Under the pieces are notes generated by a model. It saw only the letters and a program-made list of their open reading frames with translations. It had not been told where the DNA came from and ran no database searches. A program made the position numbers and the translations under genes. From Candidatus Thermoplasmatota archaeon (GTDB taxonomy: Archaea > Thermoplasmatota > SW-10-69-26 > JACQPN01 > JAIVGT01): a DNA stretch of 49,528 nucleotides. The first letter of the stretch is position 1, and each line of letters starts with the position of its first letter. This document shows, piece by piece, positions 8,438 through 16,500 of the stretch. Location of the stretch: assembly GCA_035541015.1 (NCBI GenBank), contig DATLFM010000096.1, positions 1 through 49,528 on the forward strand, read 5' to 3'.

Positions 8438-8674
8438 TCACGCGTCGCCCGCGGTGCGCTCGTGGACACCAAGGGCGGCCGCCGCGCACACGAGCGCGTC
8501 GTCGAGCGTGGAAAGCAGCGTCGCGATGCGGGGCGCGTCGCCCTCCAGATGGACGAGCGTCCCCTCGGCGCGCGCCCGCAAGAACCCTCCGTTGTCCGGA
8601 CCCAGGGCCGCCACGATCGCCCGTGCGGCGCTCTCGCTTGCCGCCGTCAGCACCACGTGGGCGGACGCCCTCAC
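8438..8674 (-). CDS. pcc1: KEOPS complex subunit Pcc1
   Basis: 78 residues of the Pcc1 alpha/beta fold, the dimerisation subunit of the KEOPS complex that makes the universal t6A modification at A37 of ANN-decoding tRNAs. The sequence VVLTAASESAARAIVAALGPDN, then LVHLEGDAPRIATLLSTLDDALVCAAAAL is typical in pattern and length. The start is GTG 8674, overlapping the stop of the RecJ-like gene in a GTGA. The order rps15, recJ-like, pcc1 is widespread in archaea and supports the call. Confidence 0.85.
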   Translation of the reverse strand: MRASAHVVLTAASESAARAIVAALGPDNGGFLRARAEGTLVHLEGDAPRIATLLSTLDDALVCAAAALGVHERTAGDA

Positions 8675-9864
8675 GGGGGGAACGCCCCCTCGACGGCCTT
8701 GACGAAGGCCTCCTCGGCCCCGGGCGGCACGCGCGCGCGGGATTCAAGATCGGTCCCTTCCGCCGCGCCCCCCACCGCCCGTGCCGCCTCCCGCGCCGCC
8801 ACGACTGCCGAAAGCCCCGGCTTGGCGTGCGAGGCTCGCGCGAAAAGCCACGCGCGCCCTGCCCCCAGAGCGAGCACGGGCGCCGCGCACAGGTAGTCGC
8901 TTGCAAGCGCGGCTCGAAGGCGCGCCAGGCGGCCGCCGTCGCGAAGCACGAGGAGGCCCCCGGCGGACCGGGCCTGCGTCTCGACCCGGACGAGGGCGGC
9001 GAGCGTCTCGGCCACCGCCGCCTCGCCGGCGGAGACGAACCGCTCGCGCGCGGACGACTCGCCAAGAAGGCCCGCCAGGGCGATCTCGGGTCCCTCGGCG
9101 GCCGCGGCGGCCTCGACCTGGAAGGCGAGGGTCCCAAGATCCTGCTCCGCGAACCGAAGGCGCGGTCGGTGGGCGGCGAGGATGGCGCGGGCGGATGCGC
9201 CTTGGTCGACGAGCCGAAGCGCAAGCGCGGAGGCAAGCTCGGATCCCGCCTCGTCGAGGAGGGCCCGCGCGGCGCGCGCCTTCCCGCCGATGCCCGCAAG
9301 GTACGGGTCGATCGACGACGCTAGCGTTTCGGGCCGCGGCTCGGCAAGGAGCGCGGCGGGCGAGAGAACGAGGGCGGGCGCAAGCTCCTGCGCGAGCGCG
9401 GCGTGCAGGCCGGCAAGCTCGGGCAGATGCTGGCGGCAGGCAAACGCCCCCGTGAGCGCCATCGCGCCCTCGATCGGCTCCGTGCGGCCAAGGTAGCGCG
9501 CAACAAGCCATGCGAGCGCGGCGACGGAGGCCTCCGTCGAGCCGTCGTACCCTCCCAGGCGTGGGTGCATCTCCGACCCGTCGGCGTCGCCGGCAAGGCC
9601 CCGGTGGATCCAGAGCGTCCGGTCGGGCGGGGAGGCCGCGGCCGGCGCGGCGTCGAGCACGAAGCGGAAGCTCTCCGGCTCGACGGCCTGGGCGCCCGGA
9701 GCGTCGGAAAAGCGCGCCGCGAAGGGGATTCCCGCGCGATCGAGAGCGTGCGCGAGCACGGCGGCGGCAAGGATCCCGTCGGCGCTTCCCGTCGCTTCGA
9801 GGTGGACGAACCCCGTCTCGGCCGCCGCGGCGGCCGCGCGCTTGGCCAGCGGATCGAGGCTCAC
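8671..9864 (-). CDS. RecJ/DHH-like protein with degenerate catalytic motifs
   Basis: 397 residues from GTG 9864. It occupies the slot between rps15 and pcc1, where archaea encode a DHH-superfamily RecJ/Cdc45-like protein. Motif I should read like DADG but is ATGSADGILAAAVL here, so its first Asp is replaced by Ser. The LWIHRGLAG segment stands where DHH is expected, so the metal-binding histidine pair is lost. A C-terminal DHHA1-like part (ALASDYLCAAPVLALGAGRAW) remains. It is therefore more likely a structural, Cdc45/GAN-like replication or tRNA-related protein than an active nuclease (inference). Confidence 0.72.
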   Translation of the reverse strand: MSLDPLAKRAAAAAAETGFVHLEATGSADGILAAAVLAHALDRAGIPFAARFSDAPGAQAVEPESFRFVLDAAPAAASPPDRTLWIHRGLAGDADGSEMHPRLGGYDGSTEASVAALAWLVARYLGRTEPIEGAMALTGAFACRQHLPELAGLHAALAQELAPALVLSPAALLAEPRPETLASSIDPYLAGIGGKARAARALLDEAGSELASALALRLVDQGASARAILAAHRPRLRFAEQDLGTLAFQVEAAAAAEGPEIALAGLLGESSARERFVSAGEAAVAETLAALVRVETQARSAGGLLVLRDGGRLARLRAALASDYLCAAPVLALGAGRAWLFARASHAKPGLSAVVAAREAARAVGGAAEGTDLESRARVPPGAEEAFVKAVEGAFPP

Positions 9865-9887
9865 GGTCCCCCCGGGCGCCGACCGCC

Positions 9888-10346
9888 TCAGTCGACGACG
9901 ATTTTGGCCTGGGCGCTGGAGTACTTCCAATCGGCGGGGACGCGTCCCTGTCGCTTGTAGTAGAACGCGAGCTTGCGGATGCGGCTCTCGATGAGCTGGA
10001 GGCCGCGCGCGTTGTGGCGGTCCTTGGGGTGCGTGGCAAGGTGCGAGCGCAGGCCCACGGCGCGCTTCATGAGGTTCACCATGTCCTCGGGAAGCTCCGT
10101 CGTGAGACCGGCGCCTTGCAAGATCTCGGTCACGGTCTTGCCCGTGGCCGCCTTGACGCTTGGCACGGCGTACTGATCGCGCAGGATCATGCCGACGACG
10201 GCCGAGGGCTTGCCCTCGCGCGCGAGCTTCACGACAAGCCCCTCGATCTCGCCCTTCTCGACGCCCGCCCATGCGGGAAGGCCGCTCTTTTGCTTGCCCG
10301 CCCGGCTTGCGGGCCGGGGCTCCGTGGACTTTGCCTTTTGGACCAT
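9888..10346 (-). CDS. rps15: 30S ribosomal protein S15 (archaeal/eukaryal S13 type)
   Basis: 152 residues if ATG 10346 is used. A second in-frame ATG at 10364 would add six residues. Landmark sequences are VGMILRDQYAVPSV, GKTVTEILQGAGL, LRSHLATHPKDRHNARGLQL and IESRIRKLAFYYKRQGRVPADWKYSS, matching archaeal S15 along its length. It binds 16S rRNA in the platform of the small subunit. The promoter is the TATA element at 10427-10438. The next gene starts 24 nt after the stop. Confidence 0.95.
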   Translation of the reverse strand: MVQKAKSTEPRPASRAGKQKSGLPAWAGVEKGEIEGLVVKLAREGKPSAVVGMILRDQYAVPSVKAATGKTVTEILQGAGLTTELPEDMVNLMKRAVGLRSHLATHPKDRHNARGLQLIESRIRKLAFYYKRQGRVPADWKYSSAQAKIVVD

Positions 10347-10426
10347 GCGCTCTTCCTCCGCCATGACGGCACGGACCGGTCGAGCCGATCCTCCGACAGA
10401 CGCGTGGCGCATCGCCACCGCGGCAT

Positions 10427-10438
10427 CCCTATAAAAAG
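10427..10438. promoter_or_regulatory. TATA box between divergent rps15 and the 10474 gene
   Basis: The plus strand reads CCCTATAAAAAGCC and the minus strand GGCTTTTTATAGGG. A start about 25 nt away fits both genes: near 10405 for rps15 on the minus strand and near 10460 for the plus gene at 10474. It is the only clear TATA in this 127-nt gap. Confidence 0.6.
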
Positions 10439-10473
10439 CCGCCGGTGGGGCGGCCCGGCGGAAGGAGAACCTT

Positions 10474-10656
10474 ATGCGGGCGCGGCCGGATGGGCGGTCG
10501 ATGGACCAAGCGGGCGCGCCGCTGCATTGCCGCGATTGCCGCTTGTGGTACGGCGCGGAGAACGACGAGTACGGCCCATGCCAGATCAAGCAGAGCCGCG
10601 GCGACGCCCGGTTCGTCACGTTTGGGAACCACCGGTGCGACGAGGGGATGGGTTGA
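10474..10656 (+). CDS. Small zinc-knuckle protein, unknown function
   Basis: 60 residues. A GGAAGGAG ribosome site at about 10459-10466 decides for ATG 10474 over the in-frame ATG 10501. Cysteines occur as HCRDCRLWY (C-x2-C), then GPCQIKQ and a C-terminal NHRCDEG, so four Cys plus His could bind one zinc. There is no signal peptide or membrane segment, and I do not recognise a named family. Its stop TGA overlaps the TTG start of the next gene, so it is translationally coupled to the GNAT and cysS genes. Confidence 0.75.
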   Translation: MRARPDGRSMDQAGAPLHCRDCRLWYGAENDEYGPCQIKQSRGDARFVTFGNHRCDEGMG

Positions 10657-11480
10657 CGGTTCGCATCGAGGCGCTCGGGAAGGCGGACGCTCCGGCGTTC
10701 CTCCCGCTCTTGCACGCGGAGGGCTGGCTCTTCGAGCCCCGGGACCTGGAGCGCCTGCTGGAGCTTCCCGGCGGGGGGATCGCAGCGTGGCTCGAGGGGC
10801 GGCTCGTGGGCGGTCTCACGGTCCTCCTGCACGACCGGCTGGCTTGGATTGGAAACGTCGTGGTGTCGCCGGCGCAGCGGGGAAAGGGGGTCGCGCAGGC
10901 CATGCTGGAGCACGCGCTCTTGCGCTTTGGGCAAGGTCGCAGCGTTCGCCTCTGCAGCGTGCTTCCGGCCCGCTCCTTGTACCTACGATTGGGCTTCCGC
11001 GCCGAGGGGCCCTGCGCCACCTTCGCGGGCCCGGCGCAAGCCGCCTCGAAGGCAGAAGGCGTCGAGCGGGGAGCCGCGCACGTGGCCGACGTCGTCGCGT
11101 ACGACCGGCGCGCCTTTGGCGCGGACCGCTCCGCCCTGCTCTCCCGGCTGGCCAAGGAGTTTCCCGACGGGCTCTTCGTGGCGCGCGACGGCGCGCGCGT
11201 TCGGGGGTACGTGCTCCTTCGGGCCGGACCCGCGGGCGGCGAGCTTGGCCCTTGGATCGCCGACGACGACGCCACGGCGGAAGCCTTGCTCGACGCGGCC
11301 CTCTCACGGGTCCCGGTGGCAAACCTGGAGGCCACCGTTCCCACGCACCGCGAAGCGTCCCGGCGCATGCTGCTGCGACGGGGCCTCGAGGAGCGGTTCC
11401 CGACCGTTCTTATGGTCCGGGGAAACCACCGGATGGACCTCGCGCGAACCTACGGCCTGTGCGCGCTGGAGAAGGGGTGA
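10653..11480 (+). CDS. Tandem GNAT-fold acetyltransferase
   Basis: 275 residues from TTG 10653, in a TTGA overlap with the preceding stop. No ATG or GTG lies nearby in this frame, and the protein sequence becomes GNAT-like from TVRIEALGKADAPAF onward. The first half has the acetyl-CoA loop VVVSPAQRGKGVAQAMLEHAL near residue 68 and LYLRLGFRAEGPC. The second half (from about residue 145) repeats the pattern with ARVRGYVLLRAGPAGGELGPWIADD and a degenerate loop. The substrate is unknown. Its stop overlaps the start of cysS (GTGA), which could suggest a role near translation. Confidence 0.8.
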   Translation: MTVRIEALGKADAPAFLPLLHAEGWLFEPRDLERLLELPGGGIAAWLEGRLVGGLTVLLHDRLAWIGNVVVSPAQRGKGVAQAMLEHALLRFGQGRSVRLCSVLPARSLYLRLGFRAEGPCATFAGPAQAASKAEGVERGAAHVADVVAYDRRAFGADRSALLSRLAKEFPDGLFVARDGARVRGYVLLRAGPAGGELGPWIADDDATAEALLDAALSRVPVANLEATVPTHREASRRMLLRRGLEERFPTVLMVRGNHRMDLARTYGLCALEKG

Positions 11481-12718
11481 TCGCGACGCTTTCGTTCTAC
11501 AACACGGCCACGCGCCGGATCGAGCCCTTCGACCCGCCCTCCGATCCGATCCGCATGTACGTCTGCGGGCCGACCGTGTACGACCATGCGCACCTCGGGC
11601 ACGCGCGCACGTACGTATTCTTCGACGTCGTGCGGCGGGTCCTCGAATTCCGCGGCCGCCAAACGCTGCACATCCAGAACTTCACCGACGCGGCGGAGGA
11701 GATCGGAACGCAGGCCCGCGCGCGCGGGCTTCCCCCGGCCGAGGTGGCCGACGGGTGGATCCGCGAGTTCCTCGCCGACATGGACGCGCTCGACGTCCAG
11801 CGCGCGCACCACTACCCGCGCGTCACGGAGTCCATCTCCCGCATGGTCGCTCTCCTGGAGGACCTCCGCGACCGCGGCCTTGCCTACACGGTCGGGGGCT
11901 CAACGTACCTCGACACCGCCCGGGCCGGCGGCATGGGCCGCGTCTCGGGCTGGAAACTCTCGGAGGTCGTCCAGGACGTGCAGGCGCCGCCGTCGGATCG
12001 CCAACGCCCGGAGGACTTCGTCCTCTGGCGGTGCGACGACAGCCGGGGACAGACCTGGGAGAGTCCCTTCGGACGCGGCCGGCCGGGCTGGCACGTCGAG
12101 TGCGTGGCCATGGCGATGTCGCACGCGCCCGGGGGATTGGACCTCCACGGCGGCGGAATGGACCTCAAGCTTCCCCACCACGACAGCGAAGCCGCCGTGG
12201 GCGAGGCCCTGCTGGGCCGGCCGCTTGCGCGAGCCTGGCTGCACAGCGGATTCGTGACCGTGTGGCAGCAGAAGATGAGCAAGAGCGCCGGCAACTTCGT
12301 GCGCGTCCGGGACCTCCTGCCCAGGCACGAGGCCTCCGCGATCCGGCTGTTCCTCCTGAGCGAGCACTATCCGGACAGCCTCGACTACACGCCCGAGCGC
12401 CTGTCCGAGGCGGGGGCGCTCCTCGCCGAGATCCGGGCCGCCGTGGACGCCTGCCGCTGCTGCCTTGCCAAGCCGGCCCGGCGGGAGCAGGCGCTCGCGG
12501 GCTCACGGCAAGCGTTCTTCGAGGCCGTCGCGGACGACCTGGACACCCGTCACGCGATCGTGCATCTGCGCGACGCCTCGCGCCACGTGAACCGCCTCTG
12601 CCGCCACGACCTCTTGGACGGGGCGACGGCCCGCGCGATGCTGGACTTCTACGGATCCGTCGAGCGCGTCCTTGGCCTTCGGCTGGGCGCGTCCGGACCT
12701 ATCGCTCCTGCGCGATGA
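11477..12718 (+). CDS. cysS: Cysteinyl-tRNA synthetase (short form)
   Basis: 413 residues from GTG 11477, overlapping the GNAT stop. It charges tRNA-Cys. YVCGPTVYDHAHLGHARTY carries the first zinc Cys and the HIGH-type motif (HLGH). GWHVECVAMAM has the second zinc Cys, and DLHGGGMDLKLPHHDSE the zinc His and Glu. QQKMSKSAGNF is the KMSKS loop. A DALR-like region follows (YTPERLSEAGALL). The chain ends roughly 50 residues earlier than typical bacterial CysS, so the C-terminal anticodon-binding part is reduced. MshC-type ligases are also about this long, but motif spacing favours CysS. Confidence 0.87.
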   Translation: MIATLSFYNTATRRIEPFDPPSDPIRMYVCGPTVYDHAHLGHARTYVFFDVVRRVLEFRGRQTLHIQNFTDAAEEIGTQARARGLPPAEVADGWIREFLADMDALDVQRAHHYPRVTESISRMVALLEDLRDRGLAYTVGGSTYLDTARAGGMGRVSGWKLSEVVQDVQAPPSDRQRPEDFVLWRCDDSRGQTWESPFGRGRPGWHVECVAMAMSHAPGGLDLHGGGMDLKLPHHDSEAAVGEALLGRPLARAWLHSGFVTVWQQKMSKSAGNFVRVRDLLPRHEASAIRLFLLSEHYPDSLDYTPERLSEAGALLAEIRAAVDACRCCLAKPARREQALAGSRQAFFEAVADDLDTRHAIVHLRDASRHVNRLCRHDLLDGATARAMLDFYGSVERVLGLRLGASGPIAPAR

Positions 12719-13205
12719 TCTCCTCGACGCGCAAGACGTACTCCCGCGTCACCGGCACGAGCGCCTTCGCGTAGATGGCGCCCTGGTTCTTGCTCTTGGG
12801 CGGGTGGCTGTACTCGAGCACGCGCATGCCCTGGAACTCGTCGTTCGTCACGACGTACTCGTCGTCTCCGCGCCGCCGCACGACGGTCGGGACCGCCGTG
12901 GGCGCGCCGGAGATCGCCGCCTGCGCGGCCGACGCCCCGCGCCCGCGGACGAGGAGGACGAGGAAGGCGACGATGATGAGCATGAACAGGACGCTTCCCG
13001 CCAGGACGAAGTCGGCAAGCGACACGGTTCGCTGCAGCGCGGGGACGGCCAGGAGGTTGATCCCCAGGGCAAGGACGAAGAGGAAGTACACCGTGGCGAC
13101 GACGAGCATCGCGACGACGGCGCGACCGGGCCCCTGCGCGTTTCGTTGAGCGACCATGGCAGCGTGGGCATTTGGCGCGGGCCGGATGAGCGTTTCGGTC
13201 CTCAT
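12699..13205 (-). CDS. Membrane protein with two TM helices and a C-terminal soluble domain
   Basis: 168 residues from ATG 13205, in an ATGA overlap with the preceding gene's stop. A basic N-terminus is followed by two hydrophobic helices, AVVAMLVVATVYFLFVLALG and LADFVLAGSVLFMLIIVAFL, then a polar domain of about 80 residues (VRRRGDDEYVVTNDEFQGMRV, ending VLRVEEIIAQER). No family is recognised. It is the last gene of a three-gene operon headed by the giant surface protein, so a role in its export, anchoring or assembly is conceivable. The 3' end overlaps the cysS 3' end by 20 nt, tail to tail. Confidence 0.72.
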   Translation of the reverse strand: MRTETLIRPAPNAHAAMVAQRNAQGPGRAVVAMLVVATVYFLFVLALGINLLAVPALQRTVSLADFVLAGSVLFMLIIVAFLVLLVRGRGASAAQAAISGAPTAVPTVVRRRGDDEYVVTNDEFQGMRVLEYSHPPKSKNQGAIYAKALVPVTREYVLRVEEIIAQER

Positions 13206-13558
13206 GCCGGCCCTGCCCTCCGCACGGTGCCGATCGCGCCGCAGTGCGGGCACGACCCGGTGAGGGGTCTTGAGCCCGTGTCCGCGATGGCGAACACCTC
13301 CTGGCAGGAGCGGCAACGGATGACGATCTCGGGCACGGCCGCCCGCCGCGCGGCGCCGGCGTGCCGGGCCATGGGACCGGAAGCCCACCGCAGCGCGATC
13401 GCCGCCGCGAGGAGCGCCGCGAGCACGAGGATCGCAAGGCCGGCCAACGCCGCCCCGTCGCGCGGGCTTGCAAACGCGCCCACGAGCGTTCCGACCATGA
13501 CGGCAATCGCCGCGGCCGCCACGCCCTGCGCGGCCCGCCTTCGCGTCGCGAGGTCCAT
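13202..13558 (-). CDS. Membrane protein with two TM helices and a zinc ribbon
   Basis: 118 residues. After a short basic N-terminus come two hydrophobic helices, GVAAAAIAVMVGTLVGAFA and ALAGLAILVLAALLAAAIAL. A cytoplasmic-looking zinc ribbon follows (IRCRSCQEVFAIAD, then GSCPHCGAIG: two C-x2-C pairs). The start at ATG 13558 lies 2 nt after the stop of the giant surface protein gene, and its stop overlaps the next ATG, so the three genes form an operon. No function can be assigned beyond a membrane-tethered zinc protein. Confidence 0.72.
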   Translation of the reverse strand: MDLATRRRAAQGVAAAAIAVMVGTLVGAFASPRDGAALAGLAILVLAALLAAAIALRWASGPMARHAGAARRAAVPEIVIRCRSCQEVFAIADTGSRPLTGSCPHCGAIGTVRRAGPA

Positions 13559-13560
13559 CG

Positions 13561-16500
13561 TCACCGCCTCCGCCACACGGTCGCCGAGACGCCCACGACG
13601 GCCGCAGCCAGGAGCGCCGCGAGGGCCCACAGAGCGAGGTTGCCCGAGATGGGATCGCCAAACCGCGTCACTTCGAACGTCCAGGCGCCCGGCACCTGCT
13701 GCTGGGTGCCGTCGTCGTAGAGGACGAGGAGGTCGGCGCGGTAGCGTCCTTCCTGCTCGACCCGCACGGAGCCCGTGTACAGGAGGTCGCCCGCGTGCTC
13801 GTCGGGCGGGACGCCGTCGTCCGTCAGGTTCAGCACGAGGGGGCGTTCCGCGGCCCCGGCGCCCTCGCGGTAGACCTTGGCCTCCACGAGCGTGACGAGG
13901 CGGTTTACGCGCGCCGAAAGCACCGTTTCGCCGCCGGGCGCGGACCGTCCGAGGTCCCGCAACGAGAGCGTCACGTTCTCGACGGGATTCTCGACGCGAA
14001 CGTGGACGAGGACGGACGTGCGGTTGTTCTCGACGTCACCGTCCTCGGCCGTGAGGTTGATCGCCCAGACGCCGTTTGCCAGCCCCGACACGTCGTAGTC
14101 GAGCTCGCGCTGCGCCTGAGCAAGTGACGGGATGCGCCGCATCGAAAACGGCACGCCGGTTCCCACCTCGCTTGCCGGAAGCGCGCCGATCGAGAGCTGG
14201 ACCGGGTCGTTGTCCAGATCGCGGACCGACCAGGTCAACGTGACGGTGCCCGAGACCACGTCGCCGTTTCGCGGCGAGAGGATGGCGACGTCCGGACGGT
14301 GATTCTCGGAGGAGAAGGTCTCCGGCTGCGTGGACGTCCGGAAGGTTCCCGCGTTGCCGAGGTTGTCGAACGCCTCGATCCAGTACTGGACGACCGTGCC
14401 CTTGGGCGCCCCCGGGAGCTCGCCCGTCCAAATGCCCGATCCGTCGGCGCGGGCAGGCGGCGCAAGGTGGAGCGTCTGGAAGTTGCCAAAGAGCCCGTGT
14501 CGCCAGTGCACGCGCACCTCGCGAACGCCCCCTTGCGGATCCTCGACGTGCACGGACACGTTCCATCCGGCCGCCGTCGACGTCCGCACCGGCTGGCGAA
14601 CCGTGGGGCCTCGCTCGTCGAGGAAGAACTCCAGGACCTTTGCGGGCGACTCGCGGTTGGTCGCGTTGTCGGTCGCGAAGAACTCGAGCGTGTAGTTGCC
14701 CTGGCGCTCGGACGGCAACGGATCACGGATCGCAGGAATGTCGCGAAGTCCGATGACGGTCGTGGATCGTGCGTCCTGCGAGGTGGCAAGGACCGTGGCC
14801 GCGCGCATGAGCGACCAGCGCAGCGAGGCAACGCCGGAGGCCGGCGCGGCCCCGTCGGTGGCCTCCAGCGTGATCGTCGAGTCCGGACGCAAGAGGTTCG
14901 AGCGCCCGGCGCCGGCGAGGCAAGTCGTCGGGAAGGACGCGGTGCAGCGCACGGCCGTCTCGGGGGGCCGGTCGTCCACGACAAAGCTCCATTCGAGGAA
15001 ACCCGCGAGCGTCTGCGGGCTCTTGTCGGTAGCCGTCACGTTCACGGTCACGGTCTGCCCGTGGGCAAGCCCCGGGACCGTGAAGCGTGCGAGGTAGCAG
15101 TCGCGCGCCAACGAGCCGACGTTGCAATCCGCGATGCCCGTCGTGGCGACCGTCGCCGGCGTCATCGCCCCGCTTCCCACGCGGTAGCTTGCGGCCACCG
15201 ACGTGCGCTCGACGCCGCCGCCCTCGCCAAAGTCGAGCACCTTGAAGGAGACCTCAAGCTGGGCCGCCACGTTGCAGCCAAGGTCGGGCGCGCACCCGAC
15301 GCGCGGGCCAAAGCCCGATTGGGCTGGGAACAGCTCGACGAACTCGGGCGGCAGGTTGGGGTCCACGCGGAACGTGATCGGGTTGGCCGTCCCCGCGCCT
15401 GCGCTTCCGACGCGGCCCTGCGCGTCGCGCAGCGTGAACGACACCGTGTAGGTGCCCGCCGGCAAGCTGGAAAGCGTGTGGTTCCACGTGCCCGAACACG
15501 GCCCGAAGTTGGGGGGCGCGGGGCAGGAAACGAGCTGGCTTGCCTTGAGGTCGTACGTCTGGGCGTGCACGACCGTGCCGCCGGCGTCCCGGCCTTCGAC
15601 GGTCGCCGTGACCGCGACGATGTCGAGGCCGGCCGTGCCGCGAGCCACGAGCCGGATGGGCGCTCCGACCTCGTACCGTCCGGCCTGCGACGGCCGGGTG
15701 CAGCCCCCCGGAAGGGTCGCAAGGCACGTGCCGCTGCCGCTTGCGTCGACGGCGGGCGCCGCGCCCGTGACGTCGATGCGCGCCGGATCGGTCGAGAGCG
15801 TCTCGCTCCGGTTGGCGTCCACGACACGGACAACGTAGGTGTAGCGGCCCGTCTGGTTGAAGTAGGGGTGGCCAAAGCCGCTTCCAAAGACGCGCTGCCA
15901 CGTGCCGTCCGCGCAGCCGTAGCGCGGAAGCGTGCCGCGGCAGGAATCGTGGCGCACGATGCCAAAGGCCACCTCCTCGCCCACCGGCAGCACGACAACG
16001 GACCCGTTTGGCTGCGTGAGCACGATCTCGACACGCTCCACGCTCACGTTGTCGCGGGCGGAGACGTTGAACGTGATGGGATCCCCGCCGACGAGGCTTC
16101 CGTTCACGTTGCCCGACGACAAGTGCGTGGCGGAGCGCAGGAGGGCTCGCTGCGTGTCGTACAGCGTGATGTTGAGCTCGGCAAATTCGGGATTCGCCGA
16201 GCCGGGGGCGGGAAGGTCCGAACGGTTGAACACGCCGACCACGTCCCGGACGACGATCGAGAGGTTGTACCGACCCGGGTAGTCGAAGCGCGGTCGCAGC
16301 TGCTCGGTGTTGTTCTGGGTGAGCTCGCGCGCGTTCCCCGCGACCTGGAACTGCCGCCACCGGCATTCCGGCGCAAGCGGGCACCCGACGCTTCCGCCAA
16401 CGAGCACCGTGTAGTTGCCCGTGCTGAGAACCGCGTCGCTGCCCGTGATGGGCCCAAGCGGATTGCCCTTGGGATCGCGGATCTCGATCCATCGGTTGGG

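Noticed and set aside
11477-12718. MshC-type cysteine ligase instead of CysS, because of the short length
   Set aside because: The FVTV-x4-KMSKS-x-GNFVRVRDLL and PHHDSE motifs follow CysS, and mycothiol synthesis is not expected here.
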